From an uncultured Oscillibacter sp. (GTDB lineage: Bacteria; Bacillota; Clostridia; Oscillospirales; Oscillospiraceae): DNA of 8,026 nt. Numbering within the stretch: position 1 is the first letter of the stretch; every line of letters starts with the position of its first letter. Location of the stretch: assembly GCA_910588175.1 (NCBI GenBank), contig CAJUQQ010000075.1:1-8026 (forward strand), in the 5' to 3' direction. Made by a program: the position numbers and the translations under genes. The notes beneath the pieces are model-generated. The model made no database searches, was not told where the DNA came from, and saw only the letters and a list, made by a program, of their open reading frames with translations. Shown here one piece after another: positions 1 to 5,730 of the stretch.

Positions 1-1226
1 GGGATATAGGCGGACACGTCCCCCGCCTGGGTCTCCACGATGGGCAGGGCGGTCATGCTGCCGCCGCCCAGTTCGTCGGAGAGATGGGCCGCCCGCTCCA
101 GAAGGCGGGAATGGAGGTAGAACACGTCGCCGGGATACGCCTCCCGCCCCGGGGACCGCTCCAGCAGAAGGCTAAGGGTGCGGTAGGCGATGGCGTGCTT
201 GCTGAGGTCGTCGTAGACGATCAGCACATCCCGTCCCTGGCGCATGAAATACTCGCCCAGGGCGCAGCCCGCGTAGGGCGCGATGTACTGGAGCGCCGCG
301 GAGGCGCTGGCCGGGGCGCTGACCACCACCGTGTAGTCCATGGCTCCCCGGCGGTTCAGGTTTTCCACAATCTGGGCCACGGACCCGGTCTTCTGGCCGA
401 TGGCCACGTAGACACACACCACGTCCTTCCCTTTCTGGTTCAGAATGGCGTCCAGGGCGATGGCGGTCTTGCCGGTCTGGCGGTCGCCGATGATCAGCTC
501 CCGCTGGCCCCGGCCAATGGGAAACATGGAGTCGATGGCAAGCAGGCCCGTCTCCATAGGGGTGTTTACCGGCTGGCGGTCCAGAATGCCCGGAGCCGGA
601 GCCTCAATGGGCCGGTAGCTCTCGGCAATGATTCTGCCCTTTCCGTCCACGGGGACGCCCAGTGCGTCCACCACCCGGCCCAGGAAGCCCTCTCCCACCG
701 GCATGCCGGCGGTTTTCAGAGTCCGGCGGACCATGCTTCCGGCGGAGACCTCCTCGCCGCTGCCGAACAGGATGCAGCTCACGCCGTCCCGGCGGAGATC
801 CTGGACCATCCCCTTCACACCGGAGTTAAAGATCAAAATCTCGCCGTACTGAACGTGGTCCAGGCCCTTGACGGAGGCAATCTCGCCGTCTACCGCCGTC
901 ACCTCGCCGATTTCCTCGGGGGCCACGGCCACGGTCCAGTCCTCCACCGCCTGACGCATCAGGGGCAGGATGTCGCCGGACCCGCTCTCCAGCCCCCGGA
1001 CGTAATCCCGGAACTGCCGGACCCGGCCCTGGACGGTCCAGTCATACATGTCCGCCCCCACCTGGAGGCGGAAGCCCTGCTTCAAGGCCGGGTCCTCCTC
1101 CCACCGGAGGGGAATCTTCCGCCGGTACTTTCCGGACAGGAACTTCTCAAAGCGCAGGAGTTGTTCCTCCGTGGGCCGGACGGCGCTGCGAAGCTCCGCA
1201 GTCAGGGTGCTCCTATTGCTCCTCAT
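1..1226 (-). CDS. atpA: ATP synthase F1 alpha subunit with N-terminal delta (OSCP) C-terminal domain fusion; 3' end outside window
   Basis: Non-catalytic nucleotide-binding subunit of the F1 head. 408 codons are visible without a stop, and the C-terminal end lies beyond the left edge. Residues about 85-408 are a typical alpha: beta-barrel domain about 105-175, RVVDALGVPVDGKG at 184-197, P-loop GDRQTGKT at 247-254, AIGQKTGS at 275-282 (Gln where beta has Glu), VYDDLSK at 337-343, PGREAYPGDVFYLHSRLLER at 359-378, ETQAGDVSAYI at the edge. The alpha P-loop is near residue 169 in E. coli, so about 78 extra residues precede it here. They match the delta-subunit C-terminal domain: SAVRPTEEQL (14-23), KYRRKIPL (33-40), VGADMYDWTVQGR (56-68). 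The linker SGSG (81-84) leads into the usual alpha N-terminal helix. The ATG at 1226 overlaps the end of atpF by 14 bases and follows GGAGGGAGG inside atpF. No separate atpH lies between atpF and atpA. The alpha assignment is certain; the fusion is read directly from one open frame. Confidence 0.97.
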   Translation of the reverse strand, partial: MRSNRSTLTAELRSAVRPTEEQLLRFEKFLSGKYRRKIPLRWEEDPALKQGFRLQVGADMYDWTVQGRVRQFRDYVRGLESGSGDILPLMRQAVEDWTVAVAPEEIGEVTAVDGEIASVKGLDHVQYGEILIFNSGVKGMVQDLRRDGVSCILFGSGEEVSAGSMVRRTLKTAGMPVGEGFLGRVVDALGVPVDGKGRIIAESYRPIEAPAPGILDRQPVNTPMETGLLAIDSMFPIGRGQRELIIGDRQTGKTAIALDAILNQKGKDVVCVYVAIGQKTGSVAQIVENLNRRGAMDYTVVVSAPASASAALQYIAPYAGCALGEYFMRQGRDVLIVYDDLSKHAIAYRTLSLLLERSPGREAYPGDVFYLHSRLLERAAHLSDELGGGSMTALPIVETQAGDVSAYI

Positions 1227-1698
1227 GGGGCTTTCCTCCCTCCGCCAGATCTAGGAACTGGTCGAAGAGGTCCGTGTCGGCCTTCACCGTCAGCTTCTTC
1301 ACCGCGGCCACCGTCAGCTCCCGCAGCTCCCTCTGGGACTCCCTGATGATCTGCTCCCGGCTGCTGGCGGCCTCCTCCTTGGCCTTGGCGATGATCTGCC
1401 GCGCCTGGGCCATCTGCTCCTCCACAGACTGCTGGACCGCCGCCTGGGCCTTGACCCGGGCCTGGTGGATTTCCTCCTCCGCCCCATCCAGCTTGGCCTG
1501 GTAGGCGGCTTTCAGCTCCTCCGCCTCCCGGAGCTTCCCGGCGGCCTGATCGTCCAGCTCCCGGTAATGGGCCTCCCGCTTTTCCATAAACTGCTTCACC
1601 GGCTTGTAGAGCAGGAAGTACAGCCCGCCGGTGAGAATCACAAAGTTCATCCAGTGCAGCAGAATTTGCTGCCAGTCAACATTCAGGGGGATATTCAC
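1213..1698 (-). CDS. atpF: ATP synthase F0 subunit b
   Basis: Peripheral-stalk subunit that links the membrane part of the ATP synthase to F1. It has one N-terminal membrane helix (about residues 10-30, ILLHWMNFVILTGGLYFLLY), the b-type junction KPVKQFMEKRE, then a long, highly charged Ala/Glu/Lys/Gln-rich helix to the C-terminus, typical of the right-handed coiled coil of b. At about 161 residues it is normal for a single bacterial b subunit; there is no second b' gene and no fused delta domain at its end. I prefer the GTG at 1698 because AGGTGG lies 5 bases upstream. An in-frame GTG at 1707 would add three residues but has a poorly spaced ribosome site. It lies 14 bases after the atpE stop and overlaps atpA by 14 bases, so translation is probably coupled. 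Its C-terminus would normally bind delta; here the partner domain is on the alpha N-terminus. Confidence 0.95.
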   Translation of the reverse strand: MNIPLNVDWQQILLHWMNFVILTGGLYFLLYKPVKQFMEKREAHYRELDDQAAGKLREAEELKAAYQAKLDGAEEEIHQARVKAQAAVQQSVEEQMAQARQIIAKAKEEAASSREQIIRESQRELRELTVAAVKKLTVKADTDLFDQFLDLAEGGKPHEEQ

Positions 1699-1712
1699 AC
1701 CGTCCACCTGCC

Positions 1713-2072
1713 TTACAACACGAAGATGATGAGGATGACCACCAGCAGGGCATAGATGATGGCCGTCTCAATAAAGACCAGTCCCAGCATCAGCATGGTC
1801 CGAATCTTGCTCTCGGCCTCGGGCTGGCGGCCGATGCTCTCCACCGCCTTGCCGGTGGCGATGCCCATGCCAACTCCGCCGCCCAAAGCCGCCAGGCCGA
1901 TGGCCACGGCGGAGGCCAGGCCCTTTCCGCCGGAGGCGTCCTCCTGCTGGGTCTCCTCCTGCGCGGCGGGCTCGCCCGCGTCCTCTCCCGCCGCCAGGGC
2001 GGGCACGGCCAGGACCGCCGCCAGCAGAAGCACCAGACCCAGCACCCAAAGCTTTTTCATGAACTTGCTCAT
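1713..2072 (-). CDS. atpE: ATP synthase F0 subunit c with N-terminal signal peptide and acidic linker
   Basis: Rotor-ring subunit that carries the coupling ion across the membrane. The last ~70 residues are a classic c hairpin: Gly-rich helix 1 (ALGGGVGMG, 62-70), polar loop with RQP at 82-84, helix 2 with the ion-binding carboxylate Glu102 in FIETAIIY. Thr103 and Tyr107 keep the hydroxyl positions of the binding site, but the helix-1 Gln of Na+-type rings is Met69, which favours protons (inference). Unusually, the protein is 119 residues rather than 75-90: residues 1-28 look like a cleavable signal peptide (KK, hydrophobic core, VPALAA), followed by a Glu/Asp/Gln-rich stretch to about residue 47. 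This suits a helix 1 whose N-terminus faces outside. GGGAGG lies 9 bases before the ATG at 2072; a GTG one codon earlier (2075) is also possible. Confidence 0.95.
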   Translation of the reverse strand: MSKFMKKLWVLGLVLLLAAVLAVPALAAGEDAGEPAAQEETQQEDASGGKGLASAVAIGLAALGGGVGMGIATGKAVESIGRQPEAESKIRTMLMLGLVFIETAIIYALLVVILIIFVL

Positions 2073-2115
2073 CACATAAAACCTCCCATTATGTTTCTTT
2101 TCCCTTGACCGCCCG

Positions 2116-2937
2116 TCAGGCCGCCCGCTTCCGCTTTTCCTTCGGCGGCGCGGGCTCGGAAACCTCGCCGTAGTACAAAGCCGTCAGCATGGTCAGCACA
2201 TAGGTCTGAATCAGCGCGTGGAGCAGGGTGAACAGCACGCCCACCACCACGGGCAGAACAAAACTCAATCCAACATAGTAATACACCAGCTCCGTTACCA
2301 GCAGTCCGCTGAGCAGCGCGCCGAAGAGCCGGAAGCTCATGGAAATGGGCAGGGAGAACTCTTTCAACGTTTTTCCCACGCCCTTCACGCCGTTGCCCGC
2401 GATGCCGCCGGAGAGGATCGTCAGGTAGGAGAAGGTCCCCAGGGCAATGGCGGCGTTGACATCGGACAGGGGCGCGGGCAGGGTAATGGGGTGGCCGTGG
2501 ACCGTAACGGCCTGGAGCCCCAGAAGCTCAAACAGCGTTCCTACGAATATGTAGGCCCCGGCGGCAAAGATATAGGCCCCCAGAAAGCCGCAGCGGTGCG
2601 GGCTGCTGCCCCTGGCCATGCCGCTGAACAGGCCCACCGCCTCCTCCAGCAGCATTTGGAATCTCCCCGGCCGGTATTGGAACTTTGGAATCACGAAAAC
2701 CCGGATACAAACGGCGGCCAGAAGCAGAATCAGCGTCACCGTAAACGCGGAAATCAGCCCCGGGTTCACCTCCTTCATCCCAAAGAGGCTGACCCGGTTC
2801 ACGTCGTGCAGCACGGCGTCCCGCATGGTCTCCTTCACCGTCTCCGTCCGGCCGGGAGAGCCGGCGATTACAGCGCCCGCCAGCAGCAGCAGAACCGCCC
2901 CCAGCCACAGCGCCAGGCCCTTTTTATGTTCTTTCAT
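2116..2937 (-). CDS. atpB: ATP synthase F0 subunit a
   Basis: Stator membrane subunit forming the ion half-channels next to the c ring. Length 273 residues, normal for the family. Membrane helices lie at about 8-26, 62-84, 115-140, 160-180, 195-225 and 226-256. The essential Arg is R203 in SMSFRLFG (E. coli R210), and Q244 in ALIQTYVLTMLTALYYGE matches E. coli Q252. LSDVNAAIALG (157-167) is the usual fourth-helix motif. Two commonly conserved positions differ: the Asn after RLFG is Ala207, and the E. coli E219 position is Leu212. The C-terminus ends in a basic KEKRKR tail. The ATG at 2937 is preferred, with AAGGGA upstream at good spacing; a TTG at 2940 is the only longer choice. First gene of the operon; atpE follows after a 43-base gap. 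No atpI is seen upstream. Confidence 0.95.
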   Translation of the reverse strand: MKEHKKGLALWLGAVLLLLAGAVIAGSPGRTETVKETMRDAVLHDVNRVSLFGMKEVNPGLISAFTVTLILLLAAVCIRVFVIPKFQYRPGRFQMLLEEAVGLFSGMARGSSPHRCGFLGAYIFAAGAYIFVGTLFELLGLQAVTVHGHPITLPAPLSDVNAAIALGTFSYLTILSGGIAGNGVKGVGKTLKEFSLPISMSFRLFGALLSGLLVTELVYYYVGLSFVLPVVVGVLFTLLHALIQTYVLTMLTALYYGEVSEPAPPKEKRKRAA

Positions 2938-2964
2938 CAAGCATCCCTTCTCTCCATCGGCTCC

Positions 2965-2989
2965 CCTTGCCCGAGGCCCGCGGGCAAGG
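2965..2989 (-). promoter_or_regulatory. Hairpin in the 5' leader of the atp mRNA
   Basis: A perfect 9-base inverted repeat (CCTTGCCCG / CGGGCAAGG) with a 7-base loop lies between the predicted atp transcription start (about 3003) and the atpB start codon. It is not followed by a T-run, so it is not an intrinsic terminator. It could stabilise the mRNA or influence atpB translation, which is inference only. Confidence 0.5.
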
Positions 2990-3009
2990 CGGCAAGTCAG
3001 TACGGTTTG

Positions 3010-3037
3010 ATTATAGTAACTCCTGCGGAAAAGTCAA
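3010..3037 (-). promoter_or_regulatory. Sigma-A-type promoter of the atp operon
   Basis: On the minus strand TTGACT (3037-3032) and a perfect TATAAT (3015-3010) are separated by 16 bases. The predicted start is near 3003, about 65 bases upstream of the atpB ATG. It lies downstream of the terminator of the preceding gene, so the atp operon is probably transcribed from here independently. Confidence 0.8.
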
Positions 3038-3112
3038 GGGTCCCGCGGGGGAAAACGATTGCGCGGACTGTCTTTTCCGCCACTTCCTTAACAGGTTCTT
3101 TATACGGGCGCG

Positions 3113-3158
3113 AAAAAACACCCGGACCCTTCCCCCGCTGAGAGGGAAACGGTCCGGG
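3113..3158 (-). terminator. Rho-independent terminator after the PAQR/hemolysin III gene
   Basis: CCCGGACC (minus strand, from 3158) pairs with GGTCCGGG (ending 3121). The stem is extended by TTCCC/GGGAA after a small internal bulge, and is followed within two bases by six T residues (3118-3113). It starts about 19 bases after the stop codon at 3177. Confidence 0.88.
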
Positions 3159-3176
3159 CGCAGGATTCTTCGCGGC

Positions 3177-3890
3177 TTAGCGAAGCAGGTAAATCTGCGT
3201 ATAGATGCCCGCAAAGTGCAGGGCCGCGCCTGCCAGAACGAACACATGCCAGACGCAGTGGTCATACTTCCTCTTCCCGGCAAAGGGAATCATCCCCAGG
3301 GTGTAGGCCAGCCCCCCGGCGAAGATGAAGCCCAGCAGGACCGGGCTGTGAAGGTACATCTGGGGCAGAAACACCAGCCCGCTCCATCCGATGAGAAAGT
3401 ACAGCGTGAAGTGCAGAGCCCGCCAGCGGCCGGGGCCGAAGATCATCACCAGCGACACGCCGGTGAGAATCACCGCCCACTGGACACAGAACAGGGCCGC
3501 GCCCAGGGTCCCCCCCAGGTAGAGCAGCAGAATGGGTGCGAAGGTGCCGCCGATCAGCAGGTAGATGGACGTGTAGTCAAACCTCCGGCAGACCCGCTTC
3601 ACCTGGGACCCGGCGGGCATGGCGTGATAGACACAGCTCATCAGCATCATCACCACCATGCTGATTCCATAGACGCAGGAGGCCAGCAGCTCCGCCGCCT
3701 CCCGGGACCGGACCAGCAGCAGCGCCAGCGCCGCCGCCGCGCCCAGCGCGCCCAAGCCGTGGCTGACGGCGTTGAAAATCTCCGCCCCCAGCGTCAGGCG
3801 CGGGGGCTCGTTCCTGGCCTGCACCCTCGCCCGGCGGACCGCCCGCAGACGGGCCCGCTGCAATTCCTGTTTTGTCAAAACAGCCTCCAT
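3177..3890 (-). CDS. trhA: PAQR / hemolysin III family membrane protein (TrhA-like)
   Basis: Seven-helix membrane protein of the hemolysin III/PAQR family, a metal-dependent membrane-homeostasis group; the 'hemolysin' name is historical and does not show haemolytic activity. At 237 residues it is near the usual length. Family motifs in order: EIFNAVSHGLG (37-47), S85 and H89 in MSCVYHAMP, D105 in RRFDYTSIYLLIGGTFAP, and C-terminal H211 and H215 in YDHCVWHVFVLAGAALHF. S85, D105 and the C-terminal histidines are the expected zinc-site residues. The N-terminus has an unusually Arg-rich cytosolic tail (residues 7-31). The ATG at 3890 follows AGGAGG with good spacing. It stands alone, with its own promoter and terminator, between the MATE gene and the atp operon. 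The family call is firm; the exact substrate or reaction is unknown. Confidence 0.93.
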   Translation of the reverse strand: MEAVLTKQELQRARLRAVRRARVQARNEPPRLTLGAEIFNAVSHGLGALGAAAALALLLVRSREAAELLASCVYGISMVVMMLMSCVYHAMPAGSQVKRVCRRFDYTSIYLLIGGTFAPILLLYLGGTLGAALFCVQWAVILTGVSLVMIFGPGRWRALHFTLYFLIGWSGLVFLPQMYLHSPVLLGFIFAGGLAYTLGMIPFAGKRKYDHCVWHVFVLAGAALHFAGIYTQIYLLR

Positions 3891-3925
3891 GATGTTCCTC
3901 CTCAGCTTGCGCTGTCAACATCGTT

Positions 3926-3950
3926 TAATCTAGTTTCCAAAACTATATTA
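3926..3950. promoter_or_regulatory. Palindromic candidate operator over the PAQR-gene promoter
   Basis: The core TAGTTT-CCA-AAACTA (3931-3945) is a perfect 6-base inverted repeat. Continuing outward, TAAT (3926-3929) pairs with ATTA (3947-3950) after one mismatch, giving 11-base arms. The right arm coincides with the -10 element of the PAQR gene, where a dimeric repressor (MarR- or TetR-like) would block transcription. No regulator gene is in the window, so the binding protein is unknown. Confidence 0.45.
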
Positions 3951-3973
3951 CACGATTTCGATTTATATTGCAA
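3945..3973 (-). promoter_or_regulatory. Promoter of the PAQR/hemolysin III gene
   Basis: On the minus strand TTGCAA (3973-3968) and TAATAT (3950-3945) are 17 bases apart, in an A/T-rich island within otherwise GC-rich DNA. The leader to the ATG at 3890 is about 50 bases and includes the ribosome site. Confidence 0.65.
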
Positions 3974-3975
3974 GT

Positions 3976-3993
3976 AGTTTTTGCAAAAAAACT
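3976..3993. promoter_or_regulatory. Second A/T-rich inverted repeat upstream of the PAQR promoter
   Basis: AGTTTTT and AAAAACT form a perfect 7-base inverted repeat around GCAA, immediately upstream of the -35 element. It shares the AGTTT...AAACT pattern of the palindrome at 3926-3950 and may be a second site for the same regulator. A/T-rich repeats like this also arise by chance. Confidence 0.3.
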
Positions 3994-4122
3994 TTGAACT
4001 ATCCCAGCGACCTGGATTTTAGCACAAGACAAGCAGGAAATCTTTGGATAAAGCGCCGAAATTTTCTGTCGTTTGGGAGTCCCTTCCGCCGTTTTGGGCG
4101 CTTCGGCTTTTCATGCGCGGCC

Positions 4123-4160
4123 AAAAAAAGAGGCCGGGAAGCCCCAGGCCTCCCGGCTCT
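4123..4160 (-). terminator. Rho-independent terminator after the MATE gene
   Basis: On the minus strand GAGCCGGGA pairs with TCCCGGCCTC, with a single bulged base and a GC-rich loop, followed directly by seven T residues (4129-4123). It lies about 8 bases after the MATE stop codon. Confidence 0.88.
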
Positions 4161-4167
4161 CGATTTT

Positions 4168-5541
4168 TCACAACGCTTCCAGCTCCGCCATGCTCCGCTT
4201 GAATTGGACGGCGAACAGGGAGGCGGTGGCGGACACCGCCAGAAGATCCGCCACCGGCTCCGCCAGAAAGACGGCGAACGCTTGATCGGCGAAGAAACAC
4301 GGCAGGATATAAATCAGGGGAACCAGCAAAATGATCTTCCGCAGCACCGCCAGGAACAGGGAGGCCTTGGCGTTCCCCAGGGCCACGAAGGTCTGCTGGC
4401 AGGCGATCTGGATGCCGAACAGGCAGGTGGCCCCCATGTATATCCGCAGGGCCCAGGCGGCGTAGTCCACCAGCGCCGGGGAGTCGTTGAAAATCCGCAC
4501 AAACACATGGGGGAACATCTGCACCACCGCCCAGAGAACCGCCGAGTAGACGACGCAGGATTTCAGCAGACAGCGGAAGGCGTCCTTCACCCGCTGGGCA
4601 TTCCGCGCGCCGAAATTATAGCTGATGATGGGCTGCGCCCCCTGGCCCAGGCCATGAAGGGGCATCATGGCGAACTGCATCATGCTGGTCAGCACCGTCA
4701 TGGCCCCCACCGCCACGTTTCCGCCATATTTCAGCAGGGAGGAGTTGAAGCACACGGCGATAAGGCTCTCCGTAGACTGCATGATAAAGGGGGACAGGCC
4801 CAGGGCCAGGCAGGGCAGAAACACCTTGGGCTCCGGCCGGAGGCAGGCCCTCCGCAGACGCCATTTCGTCTTGGGCCCGGTGAGAAAACGGAGCACCCAC
4901 GCGGCGGACACCGCCTGGGAGAGTATGGTGGCCAGAGCCGCGCCCCGGACCCCCAGGCCCAGCCCAAAGATGAACACAGGGTCCAGCAGCGTGTTCAGCC
5001 CCGCGCCGATGAGGACGGTTTTCATGCTGACCGTGGTGAAGCCCTGGGCGGTGATATAGGCGTTCATGCCCAGGGTCACCTGGACAAACAGGGTGCCCAG
5101 GGAGTAGATATTCATATAATCCAGGGCATAGCCGATGGTGTCCCCGCTGGCCCCGAAGGTCAGCAGCAGGGGCCTGGCAAAGCTCCGGAACACCGCCGTC
5201 AGCACCGCGGCGGTGAGCACCAGGAGCGTAAAGCTGTTGCCCATGATCTTCTGGGCGCTCTCCAAATCCCCCCGCCCCTCCTGAATCGAGGCCCGGGGCG
5301 CGCCGCCCATGCCCACCAGCGCGGCGAAGGCGGAAATAATCATAATAACCGGCAGGCACACCCCCACGCCGGTGAGCGCCAGGGCCCCCACGGTATCCAC
5401 GGGCCGCATGTGCCCGATGTAAACCCGGTCCACCAGGTTATAGAGCATGTTGACAATCTGGGACGTAATGGTGGGCAGAGCCAGGGAAAACAGCAATTTG
5501 CTCACCTTTCCGCTGCCCAAATCGACGCTTTGCCGGTTCAT
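4168..5541 (-). CDS. MATE family multidrug/cation antiporter (MepA-like)
   Basis: Twelve-helix exporter that uses a Na+ or H+ gradient to expel organic cations, drugs or metabolites. Length 457 residues, typical for MATE. The two homologous halves are visible. N-half: LPTITSQIVNMLYNLVDRVY (22-41) with Asp38 in helix 1, GMNAYITAQG (158-167), GLNTLLDPVFIFGLGLGVRG (181-200). C-half: GLGQGAQPIISYNFGARN (297-314), CQQTFVALGNAKASL (381-395), and AEPVADLL (427-434) near the end. This motif set is closest to the MepA-like clostridial/staphylococcal branch. The ATG at 5541 follows AAGGAG at 8 bases. It is a single-gene unit with its own promoter and terminator. The N-terminal residues before helix 1 (VDLGSGKVSKLLF) are usual for the branch. 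The substrate cannot be told from sequence. Confidence 0.95.
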   Translation of the reverse strand: MNRQSVDLGSGKVSKLLFSLALPTITSQIVNMLYNLVDRVYIGHMRPVDTVGALALTGVGVCLPVIMIISAFAALVGMGGAPRASIQEGRGDLESAQKIMGNSFTLLVLTAAVLTAVFRSFARPLLLTFGASGDTIGYALDYMNIYSLGTLFVQVTLGMNAYITAQGFTTVSMKTVLIGAGLNTLLDPVFIFGLGLGVRGAALATILSQAVSAAWVLRFLTGPKTKWRLRRACLRPEPKVFLPCLALGLSPFIMQSTESLIAVCFNSSLLKYGGNVAVGAMTVLTSMMQFAMMPLHGLGQGAQPIISYNFGARNAQRVKDAFRCLLKSCVVYSAVLWAVVQMFPHVFVRIFNDSPALVDYAAWALRIYMGATCLFGIQIACQQTFVALGNAKASLFLAVLRKIILLVPLIYILPCFFADQAFAVFLAEPVADLLAVSATASLFAVQFKRSMAELEAL

Positions 5542-5576
5542 GATAAACGCTCCTTTTCCTCATACGTATTCTAATG

Positions 5577-5605
5577 AGTATACCACAGCGCCGCCGGTCT
5601 GGCAA
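5577..5605 (-). promoter_or_regulatory. Promoter of the MATE gene (extended -10)
   Basis: On the minus strand TTGCCA (5605-5600) lies 17 bases from TATACT (5582-5577), with a TG extension giving TGGTATACT. The leader is about 30 bases. It is back-to-back with the plus-strand promoter at 5656-5684. Confidence 0.75.
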
Positions 5606-5655
5606 GGCGCGTTTTATCCGGGACAGAAGCGGCCCCTTTTCCCCTTATATTCCGG

Positions 5656-5684
5656 TTGCCTTCCGCCCGGCTTTCTGCTATAAT
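5656..5684 (+). promoter_or_regulatory. Promoter of the FecR/LRR surface-protein gene (extended -10)
   Basis: TTGCCT (5656-5661) lies 17 bases from a perfect TATAAT (5679-5684), preceded by TGC to give an extended -10. The start is predicted near 5691, about 40 bases before the ATG at 5731. AAGAGG 8 bases before the ATG serves as ribosome site. Confidence 0.75.
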
Positions 5685-5730
5685 GACTGTAAAATTTTGA
5701 CGCGAACAACTACGAAAAGAGGCGCATGCC

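Noticed and set aside
84..1346. Long plus-strand open frame opposite atpA
   Set aside because: It is antisense to a clear alpha subunit; GC-rich third positions keep the opposite frame open. It has low-complexity Gly/His/Gln-rich composition and no family motif.
2218..3141. Plus-strand open frame opposite atpB
   Set aside because: Antisense to a conserved membrane protein and runs through the atp promoter region; its Gln/Arg/His-rich composition is that of a shadow frame.
2967..3977. Plus-strand open frame opposite the PAQR gene
   Set aside because: Covers a terminator, two promoters and the antisense of a clear gene; no ribosome site or domain seen.
4051..4103. Inverted repeat AAGCGCC / GGCGCTT with a 39-base gap
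   Set aside because: Short arms and a long loop in GC-rich DNA; expected by chance and not next to a promoter or T-run.
5562..5569. ATACGTAT palindrome in the MATE leader
   Set aside because: Eight-base perfect palindrome near the predicted start site, but too short and unsupported by a second copy to call an operator.
3994..5574. 526-codon plus-strand open frame opposite the MATE gene
   Set aside because: Antisense of a clear MATE exporter, with His/Gln/Gly-rich low-complexity composition and no recognisable domain.
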